Origin: Lachnospiraceae bacterium
Lineage (GTDB): Bacteria; Bacillota; Clostridia; Lachnospirales; Lachnospiraceae
Direction: 5' to 3'
Length of the DNA stretch: 64,000 bases
Assembly: GCA_017441585.1 (NCBI GenBank)
Contig: JAFRWW010000067.1
Location: 1 to 64,000 of the forward strand
The notes below the pieces were generated by a model. That model was not told where the DNA came from and ran no database searches. It worked only from the letters and a program-made list of their open reading frames with translations. Position 1 is the stretch's first letter. The number at the start of each line of letters is the position of its first letter. The position numbers were made by a program, and so were the translations under genes. Below are positions 49,082-58,305 of this stretch, piece by piece.

Positions 49082-49795
49082 TCATGAATTCTTATTCACG
49101 ATCCTGGTCTCATAGCTTCCATCAGCTATGTTTATATATCTTACAAACAGAGAAACCTTATTTTCCTCATTAAGGCTCTCCCACACGTTCTTTGTAAACT
49201 CGTCGATATCTCCGGATATCTCCACCCTCTCAGGCTCTCCCTCAAAGGAAGGAAGGGGATCGCCATCCTGCATATAGGTGTGGATGAATCTGCCCTCACC
49301 TGCCGCAGGCTTATCGGTATCAAAAGTGTATCTCAGGCAGCATGAAGGGTCGCCGTTATCACTCTTTAATATAGACATGGAATAAGAATACTCTCCGTCC
49401 TTAACCCTCATGACTCCGGAAATACGGGGAGTATAATTGGGGGCGTCGGGCTCAAACTCCCTGCACCTTAAACTCTCCTCAAAGGTCTTGCCCTCCTTGA
49501 GTCCGTCATAAACCGTATCCGTCTGGTCACCGTTGGTAACTATGGTATTTTCATTTAAAACCCTCACGGGTGCATATATGATGAGCGAGGGATCTGAAAG
49601 CTTTGACTCATCAAAGGCCTGTGTACGTATGCCTTCACCATCCTCGACAAAAATCCTGTTCCTGCTGTTAACCGATCTGCCCATGATAAAATAAGCGCTC
49701 ACCGCTTTGCTTCCGTCTGCAGATCTGCCGATCACGATACCTCTTCCCGGATAAGCATTGTTCTTAAGCAACTGTGATAATGATTCTTTTTTCAT
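49082..49795 (-). CDS. purO: PurO-type IMP cyclohydrolase
   Basis: The 237-aa protein matches archaeal-type IMP cyclohydrolases: NAYPGRGIVIGRSADG near the start, AVSAYFIMGRSVNSRNRIF, and LIIYAPVRV. It would close FAICAR to IMP, the last step of purine synthesis. It lies 79 bp upstream of the AICAR transformylase on the same strand, so the two consecutive steps are co-encoded. Confidence 0.82.
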   Translation of the reverse strand: MKKESLSQLLKNNAYPGRGIVIGRSADGSKAVSAYFIMGRSVNSRNRIFVEDGEGIRTQAFDESKLSDPSLIIYAPVRVLNENTIVTNGDQTDTVYDGLKEGKTFEESLRCREFEPDAPNYTPRISGVMRVKDGEYSYSMSILKSDNGDPSCCLRYTFDTDKPAAGEGRFIHTYMQDGDPLPSFEGEPERVEISGDIDEFTKNVWESLNEENKVSLFVRYINIADGSYETRIVNKNS

Positions 49796-50045
49796 AATTG
49801 AACTCCTTTTTTAATATCCTTCGCCAATGTCCTAAGACATCCATCACTTCATGATACTCCCTAGGACGAAGTTCGCTCAGGATGACAATGAATGGCAAAG
49901 ACCCGCACTGTATCATACAAAATGTTAACGACCGCCTGAACAAATGATATATACATCTCATCTGCCCAGACGGTCGGCTCTTATCAAATGTGCTCCCTGT
50001 GGTCAATTCCACTTCCGTCAGTCACACATTCCATATTCAAAAATT
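49796..50045. other. 250-bp intergenic stretch with a degenerate repeat half
   Basis: At about 49860-49885 the string GTTCGCTCAGGATGACA resembles one arm of the 132-bp repeat. Nothing else is identifiable besides probable promoter sequence for purO. Confidence 0.4.
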
Positions 50046-50843
50046 TTAGCCGGGCTGCTTTCCGATGTAAGCCAGGATACCGCCATCCACATAAAGGATG
50101 TGTCCGTTCACACCGTTTGAAGCCTCGGATGCCAGAAATACTGCAGGTCCGCCAAGCTCCTCAGGCTGCAGCCATCTGTTTGCGGGTGTCTTAGCGCAGA
50201 TGAACTGATCGAAAGGATGCTTGCTTCCATCAGGCTGGATCTCACGAAGGGGAGCAGTCTGGGGAGTAACAATGTATCCGGGTCCGATGCCATTACACTG
50301 GATATTGTACTGACCATACTCGGAGCAGATGTTTCTGGTGAGCATCTTAAGTCCGCCCTTTGCAGCTGCATAAGCGGAAACGGTCTCGCGGCCGAGCTCT
50401 GACATCATTGAACAGATGTTTATGATCTTGCCGTGACCCTTCTTGATCATCGAAGGAATAACTGCCTTTGATACGATGAAAGGTGCGTTCAGATCTACGT
50501 CGATAACCTGTCTGAAGTCCTTTGCGCTCATCTCGATCATGGGGATTCTCTTGATGATACCTGCATTGTTTACCAGGATATCGATAACTCCCACTTCCTT
50601 CTCGATCTGGGCTACCAGTGCGTTGACAGCATCCTCATCGGTTACGTCACATACATAACCCTTTGCCTCGATGCCTTTCTCCTTGTAAGCTGCCAGACCC
50701 TTGTCCACCAGCTCCTGCTTGATGTCATTGAATACGATGGTAGCGCCTGCCTCTGCCATAGCTGTGGCGATCGCAAATCCGATACCATAGGATGCGCCTG
50801 TGATCAAGGCAACTTTTCCTTCAAGTGAAAATGAATTAGCCAT
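50046..50843 (-). CDS. SDR-family oxidoreductase (gluconate 5-dehydrogenase/KduD-like)
   Basis: A classical 265-aa short-chain dehydrogenase: TGASYGIG cofactor motif (15-22), NNAG (92-95), catalytic Ser145, Tyr158 and Lys162. It is typical of enzymes annotated as gluconate 5-dehydrogenase; the related KduD acts in pectin breakdown. With two pectate-lyase-like proteins in the window a sugar-acid role is plausible, but substrate cannot be read from sequence. It has its own promoter at 50902-50930. Confidence 0.8.
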   Translation of the reverse strand: MANSFSLEGKVALITGASYGIGFAIATAMAEAGATIVFNDIKQELVDKGLAAYKEKGIEAKGYVCDVTDEDAVNALVAQIEKEVGVIDILVNNAGIIKRIPMIEMSAKDFRQVIDVDLNAPFIVSKAVIPSMIKKGHGKIINICSMMSELGRETVSAYAAAKGGLKMLTRNICSEYGQYNIQCNGIGPGYIVTPQTAPLREIQPDGSKHPFDQFICAKTPANRWLQPEELGGPAVFLASEASNGVNGHILYVDGGILAYIGKQPG

Positions 50844-50901
50844 GAAATACCTCCTGTATTAATTATTTTTTCTGCCGTTCCAAATTACGGCGAACACTAC
50901 A

Positions 50902-50930
50902 ATTTTATAATCATTGGTTTGATAAGTCAA
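50902..50930 (-). promoter_or_regulatory. promoter of the SDR gene
   Basis: On the minus strand TTGACT (50925-50930), a 17-nt spacer and TAAAAT (50902-50907), about 55 bp before the ATG. Confidence 0.65.
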
Positions 50931-51016
50931 GCGAAACAAAGACTCACATCCAAAGTTTCACAGAACTTTCATAATGTATCGATTCAGGAACAAAAAAGCA
51001 AAACTCCACGTTTTAC

Positions 51017-51328
51017 TTAGATATTCTCCCTGATCCAGGCTTCCACATCGGCCTTTGATGAACCACCCACTCTCTTTGCCACGGCACTGCCATTCTTAAA
51101 GATGATCAGCGTGGGGATGCTCATGATCCCAAACTGCTGTGCCAGCGCGGAATTCTCATCCGTGTCCACGCCGTAAAAATCAACCTGTCCCGCAAAACTC
51201 TCTGAAAGATCGTTCAGTATGGGAGCCATCATCTTACATGGTCCGCACCATGTAGCGTTAAAATCCACCAGTGCCACTGCGCTTGCACTTATCTCCTCAA
51301 AATTATTTCCGGTTACTTCCTTAAGCAT
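51017..51328 (-). CDS. trxA: thioredoxin
   Basis: The 103-aa protein has the WCGPC redox site (Cys28, Cys31), the cis-Pro loop in GIMSIPTLIIF, and usual length. It is a cytosolic disulfide reductase. The gene appears single, with convergent or separate transcription relative to the 51413 gene. Confidence 0.93.
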   Translation of the reverse strand: MLKEVTGNNFEEISASAVALVDFNATWCGPCKMMAPILNDLSESFAGQVDFYGVDTDENSALAQQFGIMSIPTLIIFKNGSAVAKRVGGSSKADVEAWIRENI

Positions 51329-51412
51329 ATCCAGTCTCCTTTCGTTAATACCTGTATCAATTTGAAATTAAGATCCTTCAGGATGCAAAGGTCTGACTCT
51401 GATCCTGCCGCA

Positions 51413-53797
51413 TCATTCCTCATTAAGCTTCCAAAGTACAACATCCTCACCGATGGCGTCTTCCAGCTTCTGGTCGCCTCCGCACTTTATGATATCGCCT
51501 CTTCCCACGGTTTTGTCCGTTCTGAAGGATACACACCGCTCCACAAAGAAGTTCGTAGCCTTGCCCTTCGTGGAATACAGGTCAAAGTTGGACTTTTCGT
51601 TGTCATAAGCCAGACAGTCATAAAGCTTAGGATCGGGACATCTGTTGGAATCATATCCGTCAGCCTTATTTTTATAAGCCACACATTTGATCACCATGTG
51701 ATCTCCGGGTATGGACTCACCGCCCAGTTTAAATCCGTTACCGTTACCGGCGCTGATCCTCTCTCCGTTTCTGTGAACATAACCGTTTTCATAAGATACA
51801 CAGTTTTCGATCCTGACTCTGCCGATGCTGCCCAGCTCAGACTTTGTATACAGATCAAAACCGTCATCGGCATTGCTGTATGAGACACAGCCCACAAAGG
51901 CATTTCCGTCACCCGCCATCAGCTTACATGCAAAACCGTCGGCCAAATCTCCGCCGGAATCACAGTTCTCATAGGATACGCAATCCTTGATGGTATTGTG
52001 ATTGGGCCACAGCTGCTCGCCATTGATATCACGCTCATCTCTTCTCACCATGGTATTCTCTGCCAGAATGCAGATACCCACGTTTCCGTTGTGATGAGCC
52101 TCCAGCCTCTCCAACACATTATGATGGCCGGCCAGCCAGATACCCGTATTCCTGTCGGGTGCGTTCATGATCTCGATATCCGAGATATGCCAATAGCAGG
52201 CAGTTATGAAAAAGGCTCCGCTCAGTCTTCCCGCTCCTTCCATATCCTTAAAATCGAAGACAGCCTTTCCGCCGTCCCCCTTAAGGACTATGGGATTTTC
52301 AGCCGTACCGTCTATTCCACGCTCCAGGAGGAACTTTTTAGTAAATTCATACACGCCGGGCTTTAACAGAACCGCCTGTCCGGGTGCGGCATAGCTGACT
52401 GCGGTCCTTATATCCACGGGGTCATCAGCCGTGCCCGCTGCTTCTGCCTGTCCGTCGGGAGATACATATATCTCATCCGAAGAAAACTTCCTGTATATCA
52501 CGGACAGTTCCTGATTCAGGGTCTCATAAGAATCCAGGCAGTTATAAATATTCTCGGGATGGATCTCATCATAACCGTGATGATAATTCTCATCCGGAGT
52601 AAACTCAGCGGTAAACCTGTTGAAGCCGGGCTTAAGGCGGGCCTTAACATACGTATTCACCTCCGCCTGAGCCTCTCCGTCAAATATGACGCCGTCCTCT
52701 CCCGTCACCTTCAGCTTACCATTCCAGGCAGGACGATAGGTCAGCACATAATCCTCCGTATTGGCAGTCTGAGCCGAGATAAAACCGGAATTATTTTCAT
52801 AGAAGACCTTATCATGAGCACGGGTGGGCTCATCCTCCGGCCTGTCCCTTATCTCTATGCTGATATCGGAAAAGCTCACATCCGCATTCCTTGCTGCAAA
52901 AAAACCGACATGGACAAAATCAGAGTCAAGCTTTTCCAGTATTCCCTGCTCTTTTTCTGCGGCCTCCAGATCTTCCCTGATGAGTCCGTCCTTGTAATAC
53001 TTGGGATCAAAATATGTCTTTGATCCCTTATGCTTCCCGTCCGGGCTCTCATAAGTCAGGGTATATCCCGAATTATCCTTTGTTATGGTAAAGATGAAAT
53101 CCTCATATATAAGCTCTTCGGGAGTATTTTCCGCTCCCGCCATGAGCTTGCCCTCGCCGTAATCCTTAACTCCCATCTTTGTCTCGTCAAATTCATGGGG
53201 CTGGACATAATTAGCGGCGATATTATAGGTACCGGCTCCCTGCTTTGCACAGATGTGCTCCAGCATGGTCTGGTCCTGGAAGAAATATCTGGCCATGGCC
53301 GTGGACGGATCATCCTTGAACAACTGCTCATTTTCCGGCGTCACGCCGTACCTGGCCAGCGCCGATACGCCCTGGAACATCACTACCTTGTTCTCGTCGG
53401 CGTTACCCTTATAGGAATCCGTCTCGGCGTCATAAAAATACTGTCCCTTTGTGACCAGCGCCATAATGGAATTATTCCAAAGGTCGGCCCCTCCGGTCTC
53501 GCCGATCCTGTCACAGGCCATCAGTCCGAACCCCTCCTGGCCGTTGGTAAAAGACCAGTCATTGATATGCATTTTTGCCTTTAAGGTGAAATTTTTATCA
53601 CGGCTTATGCTTGTATAATAAAACGAAAGGCCGTCATAGGACAGGGGGACTATCTTTCCCGAATTCTTTTCACAGTACACCCTCACATCATCTTCCTGCG
53701 CGCTCCCCCTGAAGCCGCACAGTTTGTCATCATAGGTGGAATTGGTACCAAAACTCCTGAATTCCCATTTTACTTCATTCTTTAAATTCTTTCCCAT
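51413..53797 (-). CDS. beta-helix pectate lyase-like protein (PL9-type), no signal peptide
   Basis: In this 794-aa protein the N-terminal half is beta-sandwich-like (DWSFTNGQEGFGLMACDRIG). The C-terminal 350 residues are a right-handed beta helix starting YVSPDGQAEAAGTADDPV, with typical PL9 strings: VLLKPGVYEF, HISDIEIMNA, GIWLAGHHNVLERLEAHHNG, NADDGFDLYTK and GNGNGFKLGG. The Asp-rich NADDGFD loop is where the Ca-binding site would lie. Without export signal it would act inside the cell on imported oligomers. Its start overlaps the upstream CPBP gene by 23 nt. Confidence 0.82.
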   Translation of the reverse strand: MGKNLKNEVKWEFRSFGTNSTYDDKLCGFRGSAQEDDVRVYCEKNSGKIVPLSYDGLSFYYTSISRDKNFTLKAKMHINDWSFTNGQEGFGLMACDRIGETGGADLWNNSIMALVTKGQYFYDAETDSYKGNADENKVVMFQGVSALARYGVTPENEQLFKDDPSTAMARYFFQDQTMLEHICAKQGAGTYNIAANYVQPHEFDETKMGVKDYGEGKLMAGAENTPEELIYEDFIFTITKDNSGYTLTYESPDGKHKGSKTYFDPKYYKDGLIREDLEAAEKEQGILEKLDSDFVHVGFFAARNADVSFSDISIEIRDRPEDEPTRAHDKVFYENNSGFISAQTANTEDYVLTYRPAWNGKLKVTGEDGVIFDGEAQAEVNTYVKARLKPGFNRFTAEFTPDENYHHGYDEIHPENIYNCLDSYETLNQELSVIYRKFSSDEIYVSPDGQAEAAGTADDPVDIRTAVSYAAPGQAVLLKPGVYEFTKKFLLERGIDGTAENPIVLKGDGGKAVFDFKDMEGAGRLSGAFFITACYWHISDIEIMNAPDRNTGIWLAGHHNVLERLEAHHNGNVGICILAENTMVRRDERDINGEQLWPNHNTIKDCVSYENCDSGGDLADGFACKLMAGDGNAFVGCVSYSNADDGFDLYTKSELGSIGRVRIENCVSYENGYVHRNGERISAGNGNGFKLGGESIPGDHMVIKCVAYKNKADGYDSNRCPDPKLYDCLAYDNEKSNFDLYSTKGKATNFFVERCVSFRTDKTVGRGDIIKCGGDQKLEDAIGEDVVLWKLNEE

Positions 53798-54413
53798 CCT
53801 CCTTCTCCTTTGCGTGCTTAGTTTTCCCCGGTTGATACTCCAATCTGTATTTTAACATAGATTTAAGGCTAATGGTACCGTTTATCAGAAAAATGGCCAT
53901 ACACCCCAAGGTCATAAGGCTGTCAGGCTCCTCCCTGAAGCTGCCGCTGGCCAGCACGGAAAAATTGGCGCACATATGAAACAGTATCGACCACAATATC
54001 CCCCCGCAACACTCATAAGTCAGACACATGAAGAGCGCCATGATAAATGCATAAATGAACTGGACCAGATTCCCGTGATATGCGGCAAACAAAAGCGCCG
54101 ACACCAAAGCAAAAACAGGAACAAAAGCGGCCCTCATCCGAGGAGCGGCAAACCTTCCGATCAAAAAAAGCGGCAGACCGTAAAACAGTCCCCTGAAGAT
54201 CAGTTCCTCGTATATGGGAGCCGCGAAAACAGCCAGAACAAACAGAGTCCATGGTTCCATGGACTCCATGATCTCAAGGGCCTCCTGATAATTCGGAGAC
54301 ATATCGGAAAGACCCGTCAGAAATATCAGCTGGTTTAAGACAATGGCAGTCGACATCGCCAGCACCACCACATCAAAAAACCTTCTGTATTTCCTGAAAA
54401 AACGCATAAACAT
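53775..54413 (-). CDS. CPBP-family intramembrane metalloprotease
   Basis: The 212-aa multi-spanning protein has the CPBP motifs: EE and Arg in APIYEELIFRGL (Glu69, Glu70, Arg74), His in AAYHGN, and His/Asn in LFHMCANF. Members cleave membrane proteins or confer bacteriocin immunity. It is 13 bp downstream of thiT and coupled to the beta-helix gene. Confidence 0.85.
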   Translation of the reverse strand: MFMRFFRKYRRFFDVVVLAMSTAIVLNQLIFLTGLSDMSPNYQEALEIMESMEPWTLFVLAVFAAPIYEELIFRGLFYGLPLFLIGRFAAPRMRAAFVPVFALVSALLFAAYHGNLVQFIYAFIMALFMCLTYECCGGILWSILFHMCANFSVLASGSFREEPDSLMTLGCMAIFLINGTISLKSMLKYRLEYQPGKTKHAKEKEDGKEFKE

Positions 54414-54426
54414 ATACTAAAACACT

Positions 54427-55146
54427 TTATTTCCCGGTCCCGTTCGCCATGGACCTCACCTTATCCATTGCAGCCGTCACAGGCTTGATCATAAGGATGA
54501 CCACCGTGAGAATGGCCTCCACGCCCATGTAAGCAAAATTATAACATAAAGGATAAATAACCGAAAGTGTCTTGGGAAATTCTTCGGGCATATAGTCCAT
54601 CCAGAACAGATAGCTGGCGCCGCAGGTAAATATGAATCTTCCCAGTACAGCCACTATATATCCGATGATAAGCCCGTTTTTATTCTTTGAAAAGAATCCC
54701 GAAAATCCCAGAGCGGTAAAGGCAAGCAGATAGTCAAGGGCCACCTGCAGGGGAGATATGATATAGCTGCCGCCTCCTTGAACAAACTGGAGCAGACTGT
54801 ATGTAAACGCGCACACAAGGCCTATCTTAGGTCCGTACCAGTATCCGATGAGACAGACGAAAAGCATGGAACAAAGAGTTACCGATCCGCCCCAGGGCAT
54901 GTGGATCAGCTTCACAAAGGAAAGAGAGTAAGCCAGAGCCAGAGCAACCCCTGAAAAGGCAAGCTGCCTTACTGAGAAAATGGACGCCTTCTCCTTCTTT
55001 TCATCTCCCTTTGAAAAAGCCTCATCCATCTTTGTTTTGATGATGGTGACGGCAATGAACAAAAGAGCCGCAACGATCAGACAGAATATGGTTCCCGCCG
55101 ATGTAAGTGAATAGTATCCGTCATTTGCTTCAATAAAATAGTTCAT
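54427..55146 (-). CDS. thiT: ThiT thiamine transporter (ECF S-component)
   Basis: The 239-aa membrane protein has six predicted helices. ThiT features: SFVKLIHMPWGGSVTLCSML, GLVCAFTYSLLQFVQGG, and PLQVALDYLLAFTALGFSG. It binds thiamine and works with the ECF ATPase module encoded elsewhere. A TPP riboswitch (55207-55289) controls it, which strongly supports the substrate. The N-terminus is longer than in typical ThiT by one extra helix. Confidence 0.93.
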   Translation of the reverse strand: MNYFIEANDGYYSLTSAGTIFCLIVAALLFIAVTIIKTKMDEAFSKGDEKKEKASIFSVRQLAFSGVALALAYSLSFVKLIHMPWGGSVTLCSMLFVCLIGYWYGPKIGLVCAFTYSLLQFVQGGGSYIISPLQVALDYLLAFTALGFSGFFSKNKNGLIIGYIVAVLGRFIFTCGASYLFWMDYMPEEFPKTLSVIYPLCYNFAYMGVEAILTVVILMIKPVTAAMDKVRSMANGTGK

Positions 55147-55154
55147 AATAAAAA

Positions 55155-55181
55155 CCTCCTGCTTTCATATACAGCAGGAGG
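55155..55181 (-). promoter_or_regulatory. SD-sequestering hairpin of the thiT leader
   Basis: On the minus strand CCTCCTGCT pairs with AGCAGGAGG across a 9-nt loop. The second arm contains the AGGAGG SD 8 nt before the ATG, so the folded hairpin blocks translation. A short T-run after it could also allow termination. Confidence 0.75.
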
Positions 55182-55206
55182 TAAACCAGAGTCATCATAC
55201 AGGATG

Positions 55207-55289
55207 ACAGCTTCCCTACGACGGCATTATCCGTATCAGGTCATAAGGGTCGGCCATGAGCCTCTCAGCATATCTGCTCCCCCAGCTGT
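55207..55289 (-). ncRNA. TPP riboswitch (THI element)
   Basis: Conserved THI-box sequences are present: CTGAGAGG in the P3 side, ACCTGATACGGATAATGCC and GTAGGGAAGC. The closing stem P1 is ACAGCT/AGCTGT. It lies between a consensus promoter and thiT, so thiamine pyrophosphate should repress the transporter. Confidence 0.95.
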
Positions 55290-55307
55290 ATAATTATGTC
55301 GGTCATC

Positions 55308-55336
55308 ATTGTATTATGACAGGCATCAATTGTCAA
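55308..55336 (-). promoter_or_regulatory. thiT promoter
   Basis: TTGACA (55331-55336) and TACAAT (55308-55313) with a 17-nt spacer on the minus strand, directly ahead of the riboswitch. It starts 3 bp past the stop codon of the upstream gene. Confidence 0.85.
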
Positions 55337-55338
55337 GA

Positions 55339-56586
55339 TTAGTCGTGAACCACTACACAATAATTTTCCTTATCATAAACATAGTCATAAACCTCATAAG
55401 CAAAGGCCTTGGGCAGGTTGATACATCCATGGGAACCGTCCCTCAGATAAATCTCTCCCCCAAATCTGCCGCGCCAGGTGGCATCATGAAGTCCCACGCC
55501 GGAATTAGTAAGGCGCATCCATCTGTTTACAAAGGAAGCGTAACCCGGGCCCCTGAGAGTCTTATTCTTCATCTTTTCGGATATGAAAAAGATACCGGAG
55601 GGGGTCTTTCGCCTGGGATAAAGTCCCGTCACGCAATCGTCATCCATTATGACCCTGCCGTTTTCATAGACATATACATGCTGGTTTTTCTTATCCACCT
55701 CTATGTAATTCCTGGGCAGATCCCAGCTTAAATCCTGTATCATTATGGGCTTGCGGTTTTCTTCGGGCTCTCCCAGTTTCCTGAACTTGTCAATTATGTA
55801 TTCGGTCTCCGCCTTCGTGTCGGTTATATGTCCCCAGGTACCGCCCTGTACGGGAATGACGCCCATGTTTGTGGAATTGAAACTGATGGTCTTTTTGCCT
55901 GCATCATCCATTGTCAGCATGAGCTTTCCGACTTCTTCCCTTATCTTGTCCTCGTCAAAGGTGACAGTCTTGTCAAACTCATTAAACTGCGGATTCATCC
56001 ACATAGCGCATATGGAACTGCCATTCTCATAAGTGACCTTCAGGTTTTCCACACGGTTATATATTCCTTCAAGCCTCGCCCCGCGGTTGTCGGTCTGCAC
56101 CACGTAGTAATCCTCCACATTGAAATCACCGGTTGCGGGGAACTCAGACTTTATATCACGCTTTAAGGTATTGACAGACACCTGGTTACCTTGGACTGTT
56201 TCGGTAAAATTCATATCTTTGTCCAGCCTGGCCGCCTTCATCCCGGACCGCTTCGTCAGGGACAGGAAAACGTCGACACTGTCATTTATCTGTTTTTCAT
56301 CGGGAGTCGTCAGATAAGAAATATCTGATTCGGACACAAAGAGATTGCTGACATCGGCATCCACAAAAGGAGTGTATGTCACATCCACAGGAAACTGCTT
56401 TTTGACACCGCCCTCATTTAACGTCAGCTCCATGGTGCGTATCTCGGGAGACAGATCTATGTTGATCATACCCTTGTTCACGGGATCATATCTGTATCCC
56501 GCCGTATAAAACTTAAATCCCGTGAATAAACATCCCAGGATCAGGATCAGCAATACGCTTAAAGTTATAAGAATGGCCTTCTTCAT
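55339..56586 (-). CDS. L,D-transpeptidase (YkuD) with N-terminal membrane anchor
   Basis: The 415-aa protein has a signal-anchor (ILITLSVLLILILGCLFTG). A PG_binding_4-like region lies in the middle (KRDIKSEFPATGDFNVEDYY), and the C-terminal YkuD domain starts NYIEVDKKNQHVYVYENG. The catalytic motif is GLHDATW then SHGCIN (Cys388). It cross-links peptidoglycan by 3-3 bonds or attaches proteins, outside the membrane. Confidence 0.92.
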   Translation of the reverse strand: MKKAILITLSVLLILILGCLFTGFKFYTAGYRYDPVNKGMINIDLSPEIRTMELTLNEGGVKKQFPVDVTYTPFVDADVSNLFVSESDISYLTTPDEKQINDSVDVFLSLTKRSGMKAARLDKDMNFTETVQGNQVSVNTLKRDIKSEFPATGDFNVEDYYVVQTDNRGARLEGIYNRVENLKVTYENGSSICAMWMNPQFNEFDKTVTFDEDKIREEVGKLMLTMDDAGKKTISFNSTNMGVIPVQGGTWGHITDTKAETEYIIDKFRKLGEPEENRKPIMIQDLSWDLPRNYIEVDKKNQHVYVYENGRVIMDDDCVTGLYPRRKTPSGIFFISEKMKNKTLRGPGYASFVNRWMRLTNSGVGLHDATWRGRFGGEIYLRDGSHGCINLPKAFAYEVYDYVYDKENYCVVVHD

Positions 56587-56700
56587 GATCGTTTACGCAA
56601 CATACTCCCCGTCTGTCCTATAGCTCACATCCACAGGATCAGAATATTATGTAATCCACCAAAGGGTTATTATATACGAAAAACCATAGATTTACAACTG

Positions 56701-57885
56701 TTAACTAATAAAAAAATGCGACATAAACGTATCATACATCTCATCCTTCACATCTTCATTAAAATAAGCGCGCCGGTTATAACAGGCCATGATCTCCATG
56801 GCGTCCTCATCAGAGAATGACCCCTTTGATCTTTCCTTAAGACACATCAGTAAAAACACCATGTTCATCTGTATGATCCCCATGTTCACATGCCTTAAAA
56901 AGCTGTAATCTTCAAAGGATGAAAAATAATACTGTAAAAGATAATAAGAATAATAGGCGCTGCATATCTTTACAGCCTTCGGATATTCTTTTACAAAATC
57001 ATCCCACGCCGTCTCCCATGAGTCTTCTGAGCGCATCAGGCTGCGATATTTCTTAAGGGGAAGTGTGAACAATTCATGTAAGGTCGGATTGGTCATCCGA
57101 AGCCTCGGGGAATACAGGCCGGTATCAAGTATGTCCCGTAAGACCTCAGCGCTTAAGGGAAAGAGCCTTTTGCGGCCCGTAGCCTTGTCTGATAAATGAT
57201 CACCGATATTTCTTTCCATCGGATCAATTTCCTTATTCAGTGATACCGCATCAGATACATCCGGCGCCACACTCTCCCTTGTCAGAAAATCCGTATCTCC
57301 CAGCACAAATGCGCCCTGGGCACGCTTAGCATGATCCGTGATATATATAAGCGCCTCATTCAGTTCCTTTGCGCCGTGGCACTTTTTCAAAAGAGAAAGC
57401 ATCTCATCCCTGCACTTGCCAAGAGCCTTCAGATAGTCGCCATCATCATTTGTCGTACACTTACCGCTCCCCTCTTTTCCCTCATATTCTGTAAGGGTCA
57501 GATCATCCATATGATCAAAAAACATGCGGACAGCCTGAATGCAGGAAAGATCCAGATATCTTTCCTCAAAGAAGCCGTAATTTCTGTAAAACCGGGGATA
57601 TTCCTGACAGGCACCGGGAAGGAACTCATGACCTTTTTTGAGCTGCAGTTCGCATAAGCCTTCCTTTGTGTGAAAGGTACAGCTGCCGCATCTTACGTTA
57701 AAGCCGGTGCCGTTGCGAAAGAGCATGGCCAGGACGAGGCGGAGCTTAAGCAGGCCCTTTTCCTGCATATAACGCTCAAATTCATCCTCATCCACGGGGA
57801 TGATCCAGCCGTGACAGCAGGTATGAGGACAGGCACCCTCAAGGCATTTGAAGTTTTTGTGGTAGGAAATTTCTTTAATTAACAT
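56701..57885 (-). CDS. fliB: FliB-type flagellin lysine-N-methylase
   Basis: The 394-aa protein has the N-terminal Cys cluster (CLEGACPHTCCHGW, Cys14 to Cys24) and further Cys in RCGSCTFH, GLCELQ and GACQEYPR, typical of FliB-like proteins that may carry an Fe-S cluster. The C-terminal part is helical. FliB methylates surface Lys residues of flagellin, so the host is probably motile; no flagellar genes lie in the window. Confidence 0.85.
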   Translation of the reverse strand: MLIKEISYHKNFKCLEGACPHTCCHGWIIPVDEDEFERYMQEKGLLKLRLVLAMLFRNGTGFNVRCGSCTFHTKEGLCELQLKKGHEFLPGACQEYPRFYRNYGFFEERYLDLSCIQAVRMFFDHMDDLTLTEYEGKEGSGKCTTNDDGDYLKALGKCRDEMLSLLKKCHGAKELNEALIYITDHAKRAQGAFVLGDTDFLTRESVAPDVSDAVSLNKEIDPMERNIGDHLSDKATGRKRLFPLSAEVLRDILDTGLYSPRLRMTNPTLHELFTLPLKKYRSLMRSEDSWETAWDDFVKEYPKAVKICSAYYSYYLLQYYFSSFEDYSFLRHVNMGIIQMNMVFLLMCLKERSKGSFSDEDAMEIMACYNRRAYFNEDVKDEMYDTFMSHFFIS

Positions 57886-57958
57886 TGCATAATAGTTAAT
57901 AAGGTGTGGTCAGAGGTAAACCTTTTCTTATGATCAGAATAGAAAGCCGAAGGTCAGA

Positions 57959-58132
57959 GGCGAGGGGGGACTTGATCTTCGCTCCGCTCCGGTCGGCGCC
58001 CCCTCCACCACTCCGTGATCCAAAGGCCAAACACATCATACGCCAGGCGAGGGGGGGACTTGATCTTCGCTCCGCTCCGGTCGGCGCAAAACGACCGTCC
58101 CCCGGACGGTCTGCGCCCCCTCCACCACTCCG
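57959..58132. repeat. two degenerate repeats ending in a tRNA-Met 3'-like sequence
   Basis: Copy 1 (57959-58015) and copy 2 (58046-58132) share GGCGAGGGGGGACTTGATCT and the following ~40 bp up to CCACCACTCCG. Copy 2 has a 28-bp insertion with a perfect hairpin (GACCGTCC/GGACGGTC). Both begin with the same T-arm/acceptor sequence as the genuine tRNA-Met at 58203, which lies just upstream in transcription direction. Confidence 0.75.
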
Positions 58133-58170
58133 CGGTGTCGGGTGTTATTCTCAATTCGTGATTACAGAAA

Positions 58171-58193
58171 AGGGAACCCCGATGGGGTTCCCT
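58171..58193 (-). terminator. terminator of the tRNA-Val/tRNA-Met unit
   Basis: A 10-bp perfect stem (AGGGAACCCC with GGGGTTCCCT) and 3-nt loop, followed on the minus strand by TTTCTGT, 10 bp after tRNA-Met. Confidence 0.85.
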
Positions 58194-58202
58194 TTCCTGT
58201 AA

Positions 58203-58276
58203 TAGCGAGGGGGGGACTTGAACCCCCGACACCACGGGTATGAACCGTGTGCTCTAGCCAGCTGAGCTACCTCGCC
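58203..58276 (-). tRNA. tRNA-Met (anticodon CAT)
   Basis: Cloverleaf with acceptor GGCGAGG/CCTCGCT (first pair G-T), anticodon loop TTCATAC and a GGGGG/CCCCC T-stem. Elongator-type by its overall form; tRNA-Ile2 with a modified CAT cannot be fully excluded. Confidence 0.9.
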
Positions 58277-58305
58277 ATTTCCTGTGTCAAAAGACACAAG
58301 ACAAA

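Noticed and set aside
49855..49890. A third full copy of the 132-bp repeat
   Set aside because: Only about 17-25 bp resemble one arm, and the terminal repeats are missing.
57906..58235. Coding frames on both strands of the GC-rich repeat area
   Set aside because: They follow the degenerate tRNA-derived repeats and run into the terminator and tRNA-Met; no convincing protein.
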